Shown here: one piece after another, positions 63,201-64,000 of the stretch | How positions within the stretch are numbered: the first letter of the stretch is position 1 | Layout of the letters: every line of letters starts with the position of its first letter | Source: Apostichopus japonicus | Taxonomy: Eukaryota > Echinodermata > Holothuroidea > Aspidochirotida > Stichopodidae | Direction: 5' to 3' | DNA length: 64,000 bases | Assembly (NCBI RefSeq): GCF_037975245.1 | Contig: NC_092579.1 | Location: forward strand, 9,975,001 to 10,039,000 | Notes under the pieces: generated by a model | The model's input: only the letters and a program-made list of their open reading frames with translations | Told to the model about the DNA's origin: nothing | Databases searched by the model: none | Made by a program: the position numbers and the translations under genes

Positions 63201-64000
63201 GTCATGTTTGTTAAAGAAGGAAACTGTATACTTCTGTGTTTAACAGACTTGACAAGAACACTAAAATTTGTGGCATATAGAATGGGATTAACAGGTGACC
63301 TGAGGGTTGCAAGGATTCCCTCCCCCCTTCACCCATCCCACACCCATCAGTTCTCTGTTGTTTATTTACATTTCTAGAAGGGTCCTGAGACATGTAAAAT
63401 GATTTATGAATCCACACGTGGACTTCTTGGTATTACTTTGTCAAGTTTTGAGAGGAATAAATGGACACTAGTGAGGCCTTGTACAAGTGTCATGTTAAGT
63501 AAGTTGTAAAAGTGAAATTGTTATTGTACTTGTTGAGTATCCTTTTGATTTTGTTTGGAACCCTTGAATAATATCAATAAAAATACATACTATATTTATG
63601 ATCATATTTAAAGAACGAAACTATAATTAACAGAGTCTCAAGGATTCTGACTGCACACATGTATAGCACAACAGCCAGTAGCGCTTTCTGATCCAAGTTG
63701 TTTCGTTCATTTGTTAGAAAGGAATTCTTGTAATGTACCAGATATTCTTTAACCTGAGAATAACTGTATGTGTAATGGACGAGTTTGACAGAAATTGACA
63801 TTTACGTAATCATTTCGTCACTTAATACCCGTCTCCACAAAGCATTGACAGTCTTGTTTAATACCATGTTTGAAGCTAGCTGGTAACTATGTACAAGTAT
63901 GCAGTACTGACTAATCCACCATGATCAGATCATGGTAAATCGGTGTACGTACATAACATTATAATCAAAACTACAGCATGAAATATTTCCCGAAAGGTTA
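57216..64000. other. No gene seen
   Basis: G runs at 57731-57747 and 61664-61678 and C-rich patches near 58150-58165. Sequence between 62400 and 62700 is less AT-rich but has no recognisable exon. No repeat family from elsewhere in the window was recognised here. Confidence 0.45.

Noticed and set aside
1..64000. CRISPR arrays, operons, prokaryotic defence systems
   Set aside because: The DNA is clearly animal nuclear: spliced gene, LINEs, MITEs and telomere-type repeats. The tandem arrays have units of 20-150 bp without unique spacers.

Overview
The window looks like a piece of an animal nuclear genome: AT-rich, with very long non-coding stretches, one intron-flanked coding exon, degraded LINE and DNA-transposon relics, many short TTAA- or 8-bp-duplication-flanked non-autonomous elements, minisatellites and interstitial CCCTAA (TTAGGG-type) repeats. 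The abundance of TAGGCCTA-like words and the style of the repeats suggest a marine deuterostome, most likely an echinoderm. This is an impression from the sequence, not a proven assignment.

There is one convincing gene: an inward-rectifier potassium channel (Kir2-like, 487 aa) read on the plus strand at 10218-11681. Its whole recognisable reading frame lies in one exon, with a strong polypyrimidine/AG acceptor 21 bp before the ATG and a strong AAG|GTAAGA donor directly after the stop codon. Immediately upstream, on the opposite strand, lies a broken Tnp2/DUF4218-type (CACTA/EnSpm-like) transposase (about 7852-10160) whose possible end abuts the acceptor tract. A 135-bp hairpin-forming inverted repeat lies 238 bp after the stop.

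The rest (12-64 kb) holds no gene I can support. It contains two LINE 3' ends on the minus strand (13240-13695 and about 30900-31290). There are four copies of a ~362-bp TTAA-flanked element (14374, 15219, 33431, 52116), and a second TTAA-flanked family with the same AGG terminus (26408 partial, 45642 complete). A ~137-bp tandem array lies at 20.6-21.8 kb. A mobile-element cluster at 35.1-39.7 kb includes a hAT-like element with a perfect 8-bp duplication, an inverted-repeat family, a small element carrying telomere-like repeats, and a CCAACGGGCTAC/telomere-like array. Other tandem arrays lie at 42.7, 49.5, 55.9 and 56.8 kb. Two copies of a conserved motif at 31.6 and 52.0 kb read, on the minus strand, like a hammerhead ribozyme core.

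No operon-like or multi-gene system is visible. The main interest is the channel gene's exon boundaries, the transposon next to them, the TTAA element families, the hammerhead-like motif and the telomere-like repeats embedded in elements.
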